64,000 nt of DNA from the NCBI RefSeq assembly GCF_900215205.1, contig NZ_OBDY01000014.1, positions 1 to 64,000 of the forward strand. Direction: 5' to 3'. A model generated the notes under the pieces. It had not been told where the DNA came from. It searched no databases and saw only the letters and a list, made by a program, of their open reading frames with translations. The translations under genes and the position numbers were made by a program. The stretch comes from Paractinoplanes atraurantiacus (GTDB taxonomy: Bacteria > Actinomycetota > Actinomycetes > Mycobacteriales > Micromonosporaceae). This document shows positions 15,305 through 24,600 of the stretch, in pieces (the first letter of the stretch is position 1; every line of letters starts with the position of its first letter).

Positions 15305-17281
15305 TCAGTCGTAGTACGAGTCCAGGGAGTCCTCGACCGCCGCCCCGTCGCCCTCCGGGTAGGGGATGCCCAGCTCCTGGAAGAAGACATGGACCAGCAG
15401 TTCGGTGTGGTGGTAGTAGACGAGCGCCGACCGCAGTGACTCGAAGGTGCCCGGGCGGTTCTGCAGGTTGTCCAGCGCCTGCTTCGCGTAGCGCGCCAGC
15501 CGGAGGTACTGGCCGGGATAACGCTCGGCCAGTTCAGCCCGATCGTGGTCGACGGTTTTCAGGGCGGCGAGCACACGGGCGGCCAGTTCCTCCGCGTACA
15601 GCTCGACGAGGCGTTTCGGGCTCACCGCGGGCGCCGTACCGCCGGAGACCTCGAGACCATCCGCGGCGGCGTTCGCGCCGGCGACCGTACCGTCCCGCTC
15701 GATCTTGAAAAGAGCCACGCCGATCTCGTCGGCCGCGGCCAGGGCGGCGCTGGTATAGCCCGACGTCGAATAGAAGAGATGGTACGCAAGGAGCGGGCGT
15801 GTCCCGCGCAATTGCTGTACGGGCGGGGCACCGACCGGCAGCGCCAACATCTTGACCTGGGCGATCGCTTGCTCGGCGACGACGTCGAGGCCACCGTCGC
15901 GGCCGCCGGCGGTCGTCTCCGCGTCAGCGAAACCGAGCATCCGCATGTGGGCGCAGGCGATGTCCTCGGCCGCGCGCCAGTCGGTGGGCAACTGAGCCGC
16001 CGGTAGGGGCGGGGCGGCGGCGAGAAGGGCCGCGCCGTCGGGAATGGCCGGCACGTCAGCCGACTCGGGAATCCGGCGGATGTGTTCGCCGGCCCCCTCC
16101 TCGAAAATGGTGGCGTCGACGCCGTGGTGCTCATCCAGGAAGAACTTGACGGTGAGCGAGGCGCCGTCCGTCGCCGTCAGTTGCGCCGCCCGGCCGGCGT
16201 GCGGCCAGGAGAGGCGCGGAGCGCTGGTGGCGGACATGCCGCCGGCCACCCGGCCCGGCGCGACGGTGACACCGGCGCCCTCGCGGTGGAGCAGAATCCA
16301 GGCCCGCAGGGTGCGCACGGCCACGATCGGAGCGAGGCCCGGGCGCTCCCAATCCACGGCGCGCAGGACGCTGTCGCCGCGTCCCGCCACCGCGTCGAGG
16401 ATCAGTTCGACATGGTCGCCCGGCTCGAGGGCGGAGAGCAGCCGCTCACCCATCGCGGTGTCGATGCCGCCGGGCCGCCGCTGCCCGAGATAGCGGCGGT
16501 AGGCCCAGGCGGTACGGGCATCGGTCCGCAGAAGGTCCGCGGGAGGCAGAGCAACCGGCTCGGCCTTCACCGGCGCGGCCGCCGGCCGCGCCGGCATCTG
16601 CGGCGCGGCCATCTCCTGCGCAGCCATCGGCGGCGCGGGTGAGCCGGACGCGACCGCCGGCGGTGGTCCCGCGTGCGCCGGGACGGAAGGTGGCGGTGCC
16701 GGTACTGCGAGCGCCGGGGCCGAAGGCGACGGTCCCGCGGGTGACGGATAGGCCGGTGACGGCGGAGAGGCCGGAGTCATGGGAACGGGCGTCAACGGGG
16801 CGGCGGGGGCGGAACGCGCCGCCGCGCGCTTCGGCTGCTTCGGCGGCGGGATCTTGCCGCGAGCGAAGTCCCGGGCCAGCCCGGCGCTGATGGCCAGCAG
16901 CACCGCGCCGATGAGGCCGGTCCAGATGATCAACCCCCAGTGGCCGGCGAAGCTGCCCTCCCACAGGCTGTCGAGCACCGTGTCGACCGCCGCGAAGGCG
17001 AAGAACGTCCCGATGAACGCCGGAAGCAGCGCCACACCGGGCGGCCCCGCCAGTTTGGCGCCGGAGCCGGAGCGCATCACGACGCGCCGGAGGTGCCACC
17101 AGCGGATCAGCATGAGGCCGCCACCCCCGAACACCGCGACGTCCAGAACGTACGAGACAGGGTTGCCGATCTTCCCGATGGTCAGGTGCGACACCATGAG
17201 GATGATCAGGAAGATGCCCGCGACAAGGCGCAGTCCGTTGGCGTCAGTGGTGTTCGTCGATGGCGAGGGTGACGTGGTCAA
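15305..17281 (-). CDS. Membrane-anchored protein with Mrr-type restriction endonuclease domain
   Basis: 658 residues from a TTG start. Four membrane helices lie at about 17-35, 41-60, 84-104 and 117-134. A Pro/Ala-rich low-complexity linker follows (about 145-255), then an unrecognised beta-rich region (about 260-420), then an Mrr-like PD-(D/E)xK nuclease domain (about 430-530). That domain reads DWRAAEDIACAHMRMLGF, TTAGGRDGGLDVVAE and IAQVKM, that is the DGGxD...QxK catalytic set, with an early Glu. The last 100 residues are helical. Mrr-family nucleases cut foreign or modified DNA. Tethering one to the membrane could place it at the site of DNA entry, which is inference. No methyltransferase is adjacent. 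Confidence 0.75.
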   Translation of the reverse strand: MTTSPSPSTNTTDANGLRLVAGIFLIILMVSHLTIGKIGNPVSYVLDVAVFGGGGLMLIRWWHLRRVVMRSGSGAKLAGPPGVALLPAFIGTFFAFAAVDTVLDSLWEGSFAGHWGLIIWTGLIGAVLLAISAGLARDFARGKIPPPKQPKRAAARSAPAAPLTPVPMTPASPPSPAYPSPAGPSPSAPALAVPAPPPSVPAHAGPPPAVASGSPAPPMAAQEMAAPQMPARPAAAPVKAEPVALPPADLLRTDARTAWAYRRYLGQRRPGGIDTAMGERLLSALEPGDHVELILDAVAGRGDSVLRAVDWERPGLAPIVAVRTLRAWILLHREGAGVTVAPGRVAGGMSATSAPRLSWPHAGRAAQLTATDGASLTVKFFLDEHHGVDATIFEEGAGEHIRRIPESADVPAIPDGAALLAAAPPLPAAQLPTDWRAAEDIACAHMRMLGFADAETTAGGRDGGLDVVAEQAIAQVKMLALPVGAPPVQQLRGTRPLLAYHLFYSTSGYTSAALAAADEIGVALFKIERDGTVAGANAAADGLEVSGGTAPAVSPKRLVELYAEELAARVLAALKTVDHDRAELAERYPGQYLRLARYAKQALDNLQNRPGTFESLRSALVYYHHTELLVHVFFQELGIPYPEGDGAAVEDSLDSYYD

Positions 17282-17366
17282 GGCGGCCTTCCCGGTCGAG
17301 CGCTCCGATGATCTTGAACAGGCCAGGAGCCGCCCGAGTGGCGGGGTTCACCGCTGTGACCTGCGT

Positions 17367-18044
17367 CTACCCCCGATCGCGGGGTAGCACGCCCAACAGG
17401 GTCGCGGTCAGCGTCAGCTTCAAGGAATCCCGCAGGTCCATGTGGAAGCGGGCCAGGTCGGGCTCGGCCTCGTAGGCGGCCTGAAGGCTGGGCGGGGGCG
17501 TGCTGTAGGCCGACAGCGCACCGGCCAGGACCATGGTCTGCAGGCTGAACAGGGCGGCGGTGTCGCCCAGCTCCGGCAGGCACTTCTCGAGCAGGGCGGT
17601 CATGGTCGTCAGGCGTTCCAGGGACGCCCGCTTGTAACGGGCCACCACCTCGACCGAGACGTTGTGTTCCAGGACGCTGCCCTGCGCGCCGAAGAGGTCG
17701 CACAGCACCACCCGGCCCGCGAGTGAACGGCTGAGGATCTCGGCCACCGCCGCCGCCCGCTCGGGCATGGGCCGGCTCTCGTCGACGCCGGCGGCCAACT
17801 CGCCCTCCAGCTCGGTCAGCCACTCGCGCAGGAAGCGGTCCAGCACCTCCAGCAGCACCGCCTCGCGCGACTCGAAGTAGCGCAGCACGTTCGGCTTGGC
17901 CAGGCCCACCCGGCGGCTGAGCTCGTTCAGGGTGACCGCGGCCACCGGCATCTCGCCGAGCATGGCCGCCGCCACGTCGAGGATCGCCCGGCGGCGGATC
18001 TCCCGCTGCTCCTCGGTTCGCGCCCGCTGAAAAGTCACGATCAC
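17367..18044 (-). CDS. TetR-family transcriptional regulator
   Basis: 225 residues. The N-terminal helix-turn-helix is RRRAILDVAAAMLGEMPVAAVTLNELSRRVGLAKPNVLRYFESREAVLLEVL, the classic TetR pattern with the recognition helix ending NVLRYF. The C-terminal ligand-binding part is helical. Start GTG 18044 gives MIVTFQRAR; GTG 18038 is also possible. It is divergent from the short-chain dehydrogenase, and three copies of a 13-bp palindrome lie between them. It most likely represses that gene and itself. Confidence 0.92.
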   Translation of the reverse strand: MIVTFQRARTEEQREIRRRAILDVAAAMLGEMPVAAVTLNELSRRVGLAKPNVLRYFESREAVLLEVLDRFLREWLTELEGELAAGVDESRPMPERAAAVAEILSRSLAGRVVLCDLFGAQGSVLEHNVSVEVVARYKRASLERLTTMTALLEKCLPELGDTAALFSLQTMVLAGALSAYSTPPPSLQAAYEAEPDLARFHMDLRDSLKLTLTATLLGVLPRDRG

Positions 18045-18057
18045 CAGCCTAACTTAC

Positions 18058-18070
18058 GTACCGACGGTAC
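18058..18070. promoter_or_regulatory. TetR operator candidate O1
   Basis: GTACCGACGGTAC is a perfect 5+3+5 inverted repeat inside a longer palindrome at 18056-18072 (ACGTACCG-A-CGGTACGT). Its centre is 18064. It lies 14 bases upstream of the TetR start and just before the TTGACA -35 candidate of the dehydrogenase. Confidence 0.7.
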
Positions 18071-18071
18071 G

Positions 18072-18077
18072 TTGACA
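18072..18077 (+). promoter_or_regulatory. -35 box candidate for the dehydrogenase gene
   Basis: TTGACA matches the sigma-70 -35 consensus exactly. TAACGT at 18095 (17-base spacing) or TTTAAC at 18093 (15-base spacing) would be a weak -10. Operator O2 lies within the spacer. Confidence 0.5.
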
Positions 18078-18079
18078 AC

Positions 18080-18092
18080 GTACCGGAAGTAC
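18080..18092. promoter_or_regulatory. TetR operator candidate O2
   Basis: GTACCGGAAGTAC is the second copy of the GTACCnnnGGTAC pattern with one mismatch in the right arm. Its centre lies 22 bases (about two helical turns) from O1. It sits downstream of TTGACA (18072-18077), where it would block RNA polymerase. Confidence 0.65.
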
Positions 18093-18112
18093 TTTAACGT
18101 CTCTCTCGCAAG

Positions 18113-18125
18113 ATACCTCCGGTAC
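18113..18125. promoter_or_regulatory. TetR operator candidate O3
   Basis: ATACCTCCGGTAC is the third copy, with one mismatch in the left arm. It is centred 33 bases (about three helical turns) from O2 and 20 bases upstream of the dehydrogenase ATG. Confidence 0.6.
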
Positions 18126-18144
18126 TTAATCAGTGGGAGCTGAC

Positions 18145-19086
18145 ATGAGCGAGCAGTGGACGACGACCGAGATCCCCGACCAGCGCGGACGGGTCGCCGT
18201 GGTGACCGGGGCCAACACCGGACTGGGGTACGAGACCGCCAAGGCGCTCGCCGATCGCGGCGCGTCAGTGGTCCTCGCCGTGCGCGACGTCGAGAAGGGC
18301 CGGCGGGCCGCGGCCCGCATGAGCGGCGACGTGACCGTACAGGCGCTGGACCTGACGTCCCTCGACTCCGTCCGCACCGCCGCCACCGAGCTGCGGTCCC
18401 GGCTCGACCACATCGATCTGCTGATCAACAACGCCGGCGTGATGTACACCCCGAAGCTGACCACCCGGGACGGCTTCGAGATGCAGTTCGGCACCAACCA
18501 CCTCGGCCACTTCGCGCTCACCGGCCAGCTGCTGGACCTGATGCTGCCGGTGCCCGGCTCCCGCGTGGTGACGGTCAGCAGCACCGGCCACCGCATCCGG
18601 GCCGCGATCCACTTCGACGACCTGCAATTCGAGCGGTCGTACAGCCGAATCGCCGCCTACGGCCAGTCCAAACTGGCCAACCTGATGTTCACGTACGAGC
18701 TGCAACGCCGCCTGGCCACCCACGGCACCACCATCGCGGTGGCCGCGCACCCCGGCATGTCCAGCACCGAGCTCGCCCGCAACGCGCCCGCCGCCCTTCG
18801 GCTCCCTCTCACCTGGCTCGCCCCGGTGATCACCCAGACCCCCGAGATGGGCGCCCTGCCGACGCTGCGCGCCGCCACCGACCCGGCTGCCCTGGGCGGC
18901 CAGTATTACGGCCCGGGCGGGCGCTTCGAGGTCAAGGGCCACCCCCGGCTGGTCACGTCGAGCCCGCAGTCGTACGAGGTGTCCACCCAGCAGCGACTCT
19001 GGTCCGTCTCCGAAGACCTCACCGGGGTGACGTTCCCCGTCGCCCGATCCAGCTCGACCGAAAGCCCGTCGGCTGGTCTACGTTGA
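18145..19086 (+). CDS. Short-chain dehydrogenase/reductase (SDR family)
   Basis: 313 residues from ATG 18145, which has GGGAG five bases upstream; the in-frame GTG at 18133 is less likely. The Rossmann nucleotide motif is VVTGANTGLGYETA, the structural motif is LINNAGVMYTP, and the catalytic residues are Ser in VTVSSTGHR and YGQSK. The N-terminal region resembles the retinol dehydrogenase/protochlorophyllide reductase-like branch often found in actinomycetes. The substrate is unknown. It is divergent from a TetR regulator with phased operators, so expression is probably induced by a small molecule. Confidence 0.92.
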   Translation: MSEQWTTTEIPDQRGRVAVVTGANTGLGYETAKALADRGASVVLAVRDVEKGRRAAARMSGDVTVQALDLTSLDSVRTAATELRSRLDHIDLLINNAGVMYTPKLTTRDGFEMQFGTNHLGHFALTGQLLDLMLPVPGSRVVTVSSTGHRIRAAIHFDDLQFERSYSRIAAYGQSKLANLMFTYELQRRLATHGTTIAVAAHPGMSSTELARNAPAALRLPLTWLAPVITQTPEMGALPTLRAATDPAALGGQYYGPGGRFEVKGHPRLVTSSPQSYEVSTQQRLWSVSEDLTGVTFPVARSSSTESPSAGLR

Positions 19087-19148
19087 GGACCGGCCGAAGC
19101 GCGGCCGATGAGCCGCGCTGACCGGCGAGGTCGCCGAACTCGTCGGGC

Positions 19149-19580
19149 ATGAGGCAGATCGACACGGGCGCGGGTCTCGCGGGAGGCTGCGAAGACGGTC
19201 AGCGCCGACCGTCCTACGCCGGAGTGAGCCGGCGGGGTGGACGCGCGGAACCGACGTCCCTGGGCAACCACGACGCCCACCCGGCCATGCTGCGGCGTGC
19301 CGTCGCGTACATAGACGCGCACGCCGCCGAACCGCTCAGCCTGGCCGACATCGCCACCGCACCCGGCCTCAACGGCCATGAGGTCGAGTTCGCCTTCCGG
19401 CTCCATCCGGCGACGCCGACGCGCTACCGGCGCCGCCTCCGGCTCGACCATGTCCACCCCGACCTGCGCAACGCCGACCCGGGCGACCTCCGCCACATCG
19501 CCGCCCGATGGGCTACCCAAGCCTCAGCCGCTTCACCCACGCCTACAGCCATCCACCGGAGACCGCCGGCTCGGCCCGCG
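19149..19580 (+). pseudogene. Decayed AraC-family regulator fragment (DNA-binding domain, frameshifted)
   Basis: Residues from about 19275 read HPAMLRRAVAYIDAHAAEPLSLADIATAPGLNG and then RLHPATPTRYRRRLRLDHVHPDLR, the first half of an AraC C-terminal helix-turn-helix domain. The frame continues DLRHIAARW and then loses similarity. Another frame takes over at about 19505 with GYPSLSRFTHAYSHPPETA, the expected second half (normally ARWGF..PSRFTHAYR..YG.TP). One missing G in the TGGGC at the junction explains it. The N-terminal sensor domain is absent and the 3' end runs into tandem repeats. It is very unlikely to make a working protein. Confidence 0.65.
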
Positions 19581-19585
19581 GCCCC

Positions 19586-19680
19586 TCCAGCGAAAGCCCC
19601 ACGGACCGGCAGTCCCCGTCCAGCGAAAGCCCCACGGACCGGCAGTCTCCCCTCCAGCGAAAGCCCCACGGACCGACAGG
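19586..19680. repeat. Tandem repeat, three units of 33/34 bp
   Basis: Three nearly identical units containing TCCAGCGAAAGCCCCACGGA begin at 19586, 19619 and 19653. They follow each other directly without unique spacers. The change from 33 to 34 bases shifts the reading frame, so the array is not conserved coding sequence. Confidence 0.85.
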
Positions 19681-19783
19681 AGAGGGCCAGCGAGGCAGCC
19701 CGGCGGGGAGAGGGCCGGCGAGGCGGCCCGGCGCGCCCGGACCTTGCGCGAGGACGCCCCTGGCCCGCGTCGTCGACCGCGAG

Positions 19784-20084
19784 TCGACCCGGGCCGACGT
19801 GCGACGCCGCACAGGCCCACGCCGCCTGGCCCGAAGCGACCCAGGCCAACGTGCGACGCCAGACGGGCCCACGCCGCCTGGCCCGAAGCGACCCAAGCCA
19901 ACATGCGACGCCACACGGTCCCACACTGCCGGCCCTGGAACGACCCAGGCCGACGTACGACGCCGCACAGGCCCGCGCCGCCGACCCTGAACCGACCCAG
20001 GCCGACGCGCAACGCCGCACCGAGCCGCGCCGCCGGGCCCGAAGCGAACCAGGCCGACGTGCGGCGCCGCGCGGGGCTGGGCCG
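19784..20084. repeat. 52-bp minisatellite, about six units
   Basis: The block GCGACGCC and its variants recur at 19801, 19853, 19905, 19957, 20009 and 20061, exactly 52 bases apart. Units share GACCCAGGCCnACGTGCGAC and the GGCCCACGCCGCCTGGCCCG region, with drift increasing toward the right. As 52 is not a multiple of three, each unit is read in a new frame, so the long open frames here are artefacts of the GC-rich repeats. The array abuts the stop of the carboxylesterase gene. Confidence 0.88.
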
Positions 20085-21650
20085 CTAGACCAGCCTCTCG
20101 GCGCGGTCTGGGTCGTGCACGATTCGGCAGCGGGCGTCGATCCGCATCGTGGCGCGGTCACTGGTCGTGTAGGCCGGCCAGCGGGGCACGCCGGGCGCCG
20201 TCGGGTGGCTGTGATGGGCGAAGCCGGCCCACAAGGCGCTCATGTGCCGGGCGGTGGCCCGCTTGCCCGGCAGCTCGCCGGCGGGGACGTTGGCGAACTT
20301 GAGAGGGATGTCGGACGCGTGGGGTGAGCCGAGCGGGAAGTCGGTGCCCGGCACAGACGTCGGGTCCGGGTAGGCGAGCTGGTACATGAATACTGGCTTC
20401 GCTTTGGTCTCGGCGATTGTGATGGCGCCGCGCCAGATGGGCGCGGTGGTGATGGCGAAGTAGAGCTGGGCCGGGGTGGCTCCAGGCCGCGACCGGCGGA
20501 AGGTGGCGATGACGCGGTCGAGGTCGGCGCCCTGGTATGTGCCGCTCAGCCGGGACCGGAGGCCGGCCTCGTCGATGCGGAAGATGTCGGGTGGCCCGAA
20601 GAGGCTGAAGAAGACCGTCTCGTCGCGGCAGGTGCCGACCATCAGCGGCTTGCCGGCCGACCAGGGTGGGGCGCCGTCGGCGAACGGGTGCCGGGGGATG
20701 ATCCGGCCGTCGACGAAGGCGCCGAAGCCCGGCAGCGGGTCCGGGTCGCCCCAGGGTGCGACGCCGTTGGCCGCCTCCGACACTTGAACCTCGAGCAGGC
20801 GGGCGGCCGGGATGTCGTACAGCCGGGGAATGTCCTTTCTGGTGAGGCCGAGCAGATGCAGCGTGCGCTCGGCGCGGGCGGTGGCGCCGTCGCGGGTGGG
20901 GAAACGCAGCGGCGCGGCGCTCTCGATCGAGGCCTTGTGGAAAAGCCGTGACGCGGCGGGCATGGTGTGGACGGCGGCGGTCTTGGCGCCGCCGCCGCTC
21001 TCGCCCCAGACCATGATGTTGTCCGGGTCGCCACCGAAGTGCTCGATGTTGTCGGCGGTCCAGCGCAGGGCGGCGAGGATGTCGAGCATGCCCTGGTTGG
21101 CCGCGTAGCCGTCGTGGGTGAGGTCGCCGAGGAACAGGTAGCCGAGCAGGCCGAGACGGTGGTTGGACTCGACCACCACGACGTCGTGGAGCTTGGCCAG
21201 GTTGCTGCCGTCCTGGCCGGTGGCCGAGCCGGAGCCGATCATGTAACCGCCGCCGTGGTTGTAGAACATCACCGGGCGGCGCTTACGGTCGGCGGCGGGG
21301 GTCCAGATGTTGAGGTAGAGGCAGTCCTCCGACGGGGCCGGCATCCGGCGGCCGGGCCCCATCTCACCGCCGGTCACCTGGTACGCCGGGTTCGGGAAGT
21401 CCACCGCGTCACGCACGCCCCGCCACGCTTGCGGCGGGCGAGGGGCCTTGAACCGGAGCCGGCCCAGCGGCGGCGTGGCGTAGGGAACGCCGAGGAACTT
21501 GAGGATGCCGTCTTCGCGGCGCCCGCGCACACGGCCGTAGCGGGTAGACGCTTCGGTGCCGTGCGCCTGGGCCGGCCGGGGGAACGCCCCCACTGCCGCC
21601 ACGGACAGGGAACCACCGATCAACGTCCTGCGGGTCAGTCCTGAGCTCAT
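20085..21650 (-). CDS. Tat-exported carboxylesterase (type B, alpha/beta hydrolase)
   Basis: 521 residues starting MSSGLTRRTLIGGSLSVAAVG, a twin-arginine signal peptide ending near AQA. The mature protein has the type-B carboxylesterase signature EDCLYLNIWTPA, the oxyanion region NHGGGYMIGSG and nucleophile motif VWGESGGGAK, where most relatives have GESAG. It should cleave carboxylic esters outside the cell. It is the last gene of the rhamnosidase operon, 29 bases after the GH78 stop, so acetyl or hydroxycinnamoyl esters on plant glycosides are plausible substrates by context only. The stop abuts a 52-bp repeat array. Confidence 0.88.
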   Translation of the reverse strand: MSSGLTRRTLIGGSLSVAAVGAFPRPAQAHGTEASTRYGRVRGRREDGILKFLGVPYATPPLGRLRFKAPRPPQAWRGVRDAVDFPNPAYQVTGGEMGPGRRMPAPSEDCLYLNIWTPAADRKRRPVMFYNHGGGYMIGSGSATGQDGSNLAKLHDVVVVESNHRLGLLGYLFLGDLTHDGYAANQGMLDILAALRWTADNIEHFGGDPDNIMVWGESGGGAKTAAVHTMPAASRLFHKASIESAAPLRFPTRDGATARAERTLHLLGLTRKDIPRLYDIPAARLLEVQVSEAANGVAPWGDPDPLPGFGAFVDGRIIPRHPFADGAPPWSAGKPLMVGTCRDETVFFSLFGPPDIFRIDEAGLRSRLSGTYQGADLDRVIATFRRSRPGATPAQLYFAITTAPIWRGAITIAETKAKPVFMYQLAYPDPTSVPGTDFPLGSPHASDIPLKFANVPAGELPGKRATARHMSALWAGFAHHSHPTAPGVPRWPAYTTSDRATMRIDARCRIVHDPDRAERLV

Positions 21651-21679
21651 GGTCAACCTCGATGAGTAGGGGGCACTCA

Positions 21680-24600
21680 CTACTTCGCGGAGGCGGTGAA
21701 GTGGTGGGTGCCGGACGGGACAGTGAAGACGGCGTACTTGCCGTCGACGCGCTGGAAGGAGGCGCGCCCGGAGGCCTTGCTGCCGACGGGCGCCCACACC
21801 TCGGCCGTCGTGTTGGCCGGGACGGTCACCGTCAGGGCGAAACGACCGTCCTTCCTGGTCCAGCTACTACGAGCCGTGCCGTAGGTGGCGGACGCCGAGC
21901 TCAGGTCGCCGACCGGCTTGGGCTTGAAGACGAGCCGGTCACCGGCGACCTGAAGGCCGGCGATCCCGGCGTGGAACCACTCCTCGATCTGGGCCAGGAT
22001 CATGTGGTTCTTGGAGTCGCCGCGGTTCCAGCGCTCCCCCATCGTCGTCATGCCGCCCGGGTTGGCCGGCGTCGACGCCAGGAAGTAGCCGTACGAAGGC
22101 TGGTCGTTCTGCTGCAACGTCTCCCACAGCACGTCGTCCCGGTCGGCGTTCATCAGGGCGCGGACGATCGGCCCCATGCCGATGGTGCCGCCACTGAGGT
22201 GCGGGCCGGTGCCGTTCGGGTGGTACGCGTACACGAGCTCGACCAGCGCATCGAGCACCTCGCCGCGCTTGTCGTCCGGCACCAGGCCGGCATCGAGCGC
22301 GAGAGCCTGCGCCGTCTGAGTGGCCCCAGCCGTACCGTCGGCGGTGTACCGGCCGAGCTCTTCGTTGTAGAAGGTGTCGTTGAACGCGGTTTTGATGTTC
22401 GCGGCCAGCGTGGCATAGGTGGCAGCGTCAGCCGTGTGCCCGGTCAGCGACGCGGCGCGCGCCATGGCCCGCGCGGTCAGGTAGTAGCCCCACGTGCCGG
22501 TGATCCGCCCCGAGGTCGGCTCGTCGCCGACCCAGTCACCGAGCGCCGCGTCCACGATGAAACCTTGGGCCTTCTGCCGCTGGATGTAGTCGACGAAGCG
22601 CACCATCCGGTCGTAGTTCGCGCTCATCAGCGCCGGATCGCCGGACAACCGCTCGAGGATCGCCGGGACCAGCACGATCGCGTTGCCCCAGTTGATCTCG
22701 TCGCCGAAGCGCCCCGAATAGCCCCAGTCGTAGACCGGTGTCTTCAGCGCGACGTTACCGTACATCGAGGTGTCCGCCAGTGACTGGCCTTCGACCAGAT
22801 GGCGCATGGTCGTCCGCAGGAACGCGTCGAGCTGGAAGTTCCGCTCGATGGCGCCCATCGGCATCGTGTAGTCGGCCGGGTACGACAGCTTCTCGCGGCC
22901 CGGGCAGTCGGTGAAGACGCTCATGATGTTGCTGGCGAACGAGTACCGCGCCATCGTGTGGATCCGGTTCACCCGGGCGTTCGACGAGGTGAAGGTGCCC
23001 GCGATCGGCGTGTCCGCCTGGAGGCGTACGCCAGTGATCAGGTCTTTGCCCGGCACGAAGCCGGCGGGCAGACCGGTGACCTGGACCCACTGCATGCCGA
23101 AGTAGTTGAAGTTCGGGTGCCAGGTCTCGGACCGCCCGCCGGCCGTCGTGTACGTGTTGAACAGGTCGAGGCCACGGGATCCGCCGCCGCCCATCAGCGA
23201 CGCCTGGTTGACCGTGCCGTCGAGGTTGAGCGACTCGGCCGGCTGCATCTTCACGGTCGTTCCGGCCGGGAGTTCGCTGGCCTTCAGCAGCGGCCATCCG
23301 ACGATGTTCTGACCGAAATCGAAGACCCATGTTCCGGGTACGGGGTTGGTGACGCTGACCGGCTTGAACACTTCCTGCACGGTGACCGGCTCGGCCGCCC
23401 GCGCGACCAGTTCGGTGGCCAGGTTGGGCGGCGGCGCGATGCCGGCGCTGATCCAACCGGTCGGTGTGCCGTCCCGGCGGGTGGCCTTCTCCGACAGATC
23501 GGCGCCGGGAACGTTCCAGCCCGGCTGCTCGCGGCGGGCGTCGTAGTCCGATCCGGAATACCAGGCGTCGGTGACCAGCGGCCCGAGCGCGGCCCGCCAC
23601 GACCGGTCGGTGACGATCGTGTCGCGGCTGCCGTCGGAGTAGGTGATCTCCAGGCGGCCGATGAACCGCGGGGTGACGGCCGCGCCCGCGCTGGCGTCGC
23701 TGGCCGCGATGTTGTTGCCCGAGCCGGTCACCTTCGCGCCCGCCTCGTGGGCTTTACCCAGGGCGCCGGCGAAGGTGATGGTTCCGGCGCCGATAGCGGT
23801 GATGACCCGCGACTCCAGCCGGTCCCCTCCCCCACCGGTGTCGACGTTCACCGTGCCGCCGACGTGATAGCCGTTGATGTCACTAACGGAAATCGTCAGT
23901 GCCCCGACCGGTGCGGCGGCGGTGAGGGTGCCGGTGCCCTTGAGCTGGCTCTGCCACCAGGAGTACGGCGAGGTACGGCCTACCGCCGGGTTGGTGACAC
24001 TGCGCCGTACGTAGGCCGGCCCGTTGCCCAGCTCGACCCCGAGCGTGTTGGACCCGCCGCGCAGGGCCGTCGTCAGGTCGTACGTCCGGTATTCGCTGGA
24101 GAGCTGGTAGTTGGAGTTACCCGGCGCGAGCACCTCTTGCGTGATGTCGCGCCCGTTGAGGGTCGCGTGGTGCAACCCGACGCCGGAGAGGTAGAGCCGC
24201 GCGCCGGCGACCTTCTTCTTCACCCCGAACGGGCGGGCGAAGATCGGCATCGGCTGGTTCTCGGCCCGGTCCGGATAGTCGATCCAGCGCGCCGATCCCC
24301 AGTCGCTCGGCTTCAGCAGCCCCATCGACCAGGTCGACGGCGAGGACCAGGCCGACGGATTGCGGTTGGCGTCCCACACCCGCACCCGCCAGGCCACGGT
24401 GTCCCGGCTCTTCAGCTCACGGCCGAAGCGGACTTGCTGCTCGCTGCCGCTGACGCGGCCGCTTCGCCAGATGAGGCGGCCCGCTTTCAGGTCCGAGGTG
24501 CTTGCGGCGGCTTGGATCTCGTACGCCGTCTGACGGTCACCCGGGCACACACGAGCCTCGGGCCGGCAGCGGATCTGCTCCATCTGCCAGGCGAGGGTCG

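Larger units (their letters stand above)
19087..20084. other. Degenerate intergenic region
   Basis: About 1 kb between the dehydrogenase and the carboxylesterase holds no intact gene. It contains the AraC remnant (about 19270-19580), the 33/34-bp array (19586-19680) and the 52-bp array (19784-20084). Open frames on both strands are long only because the repeats are GC-rich and lack stops. I see no transposase remnant or inverted terminal repeats. Confidence 0.75.

Noticed and set aside
19586..20084. Possible CRISPR array
   Set aside because: The units are contiguous with no unique spacers of constant length, and no cas genes are present.
19149..20327. A 392-residue plus-strand open frame read as one gene
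   Set aside because: Only its first third resembles a protein (AraC), and that is frameshifted. The rest is tandem repeats read in changing frames and the antisense of the carboxylesterase.
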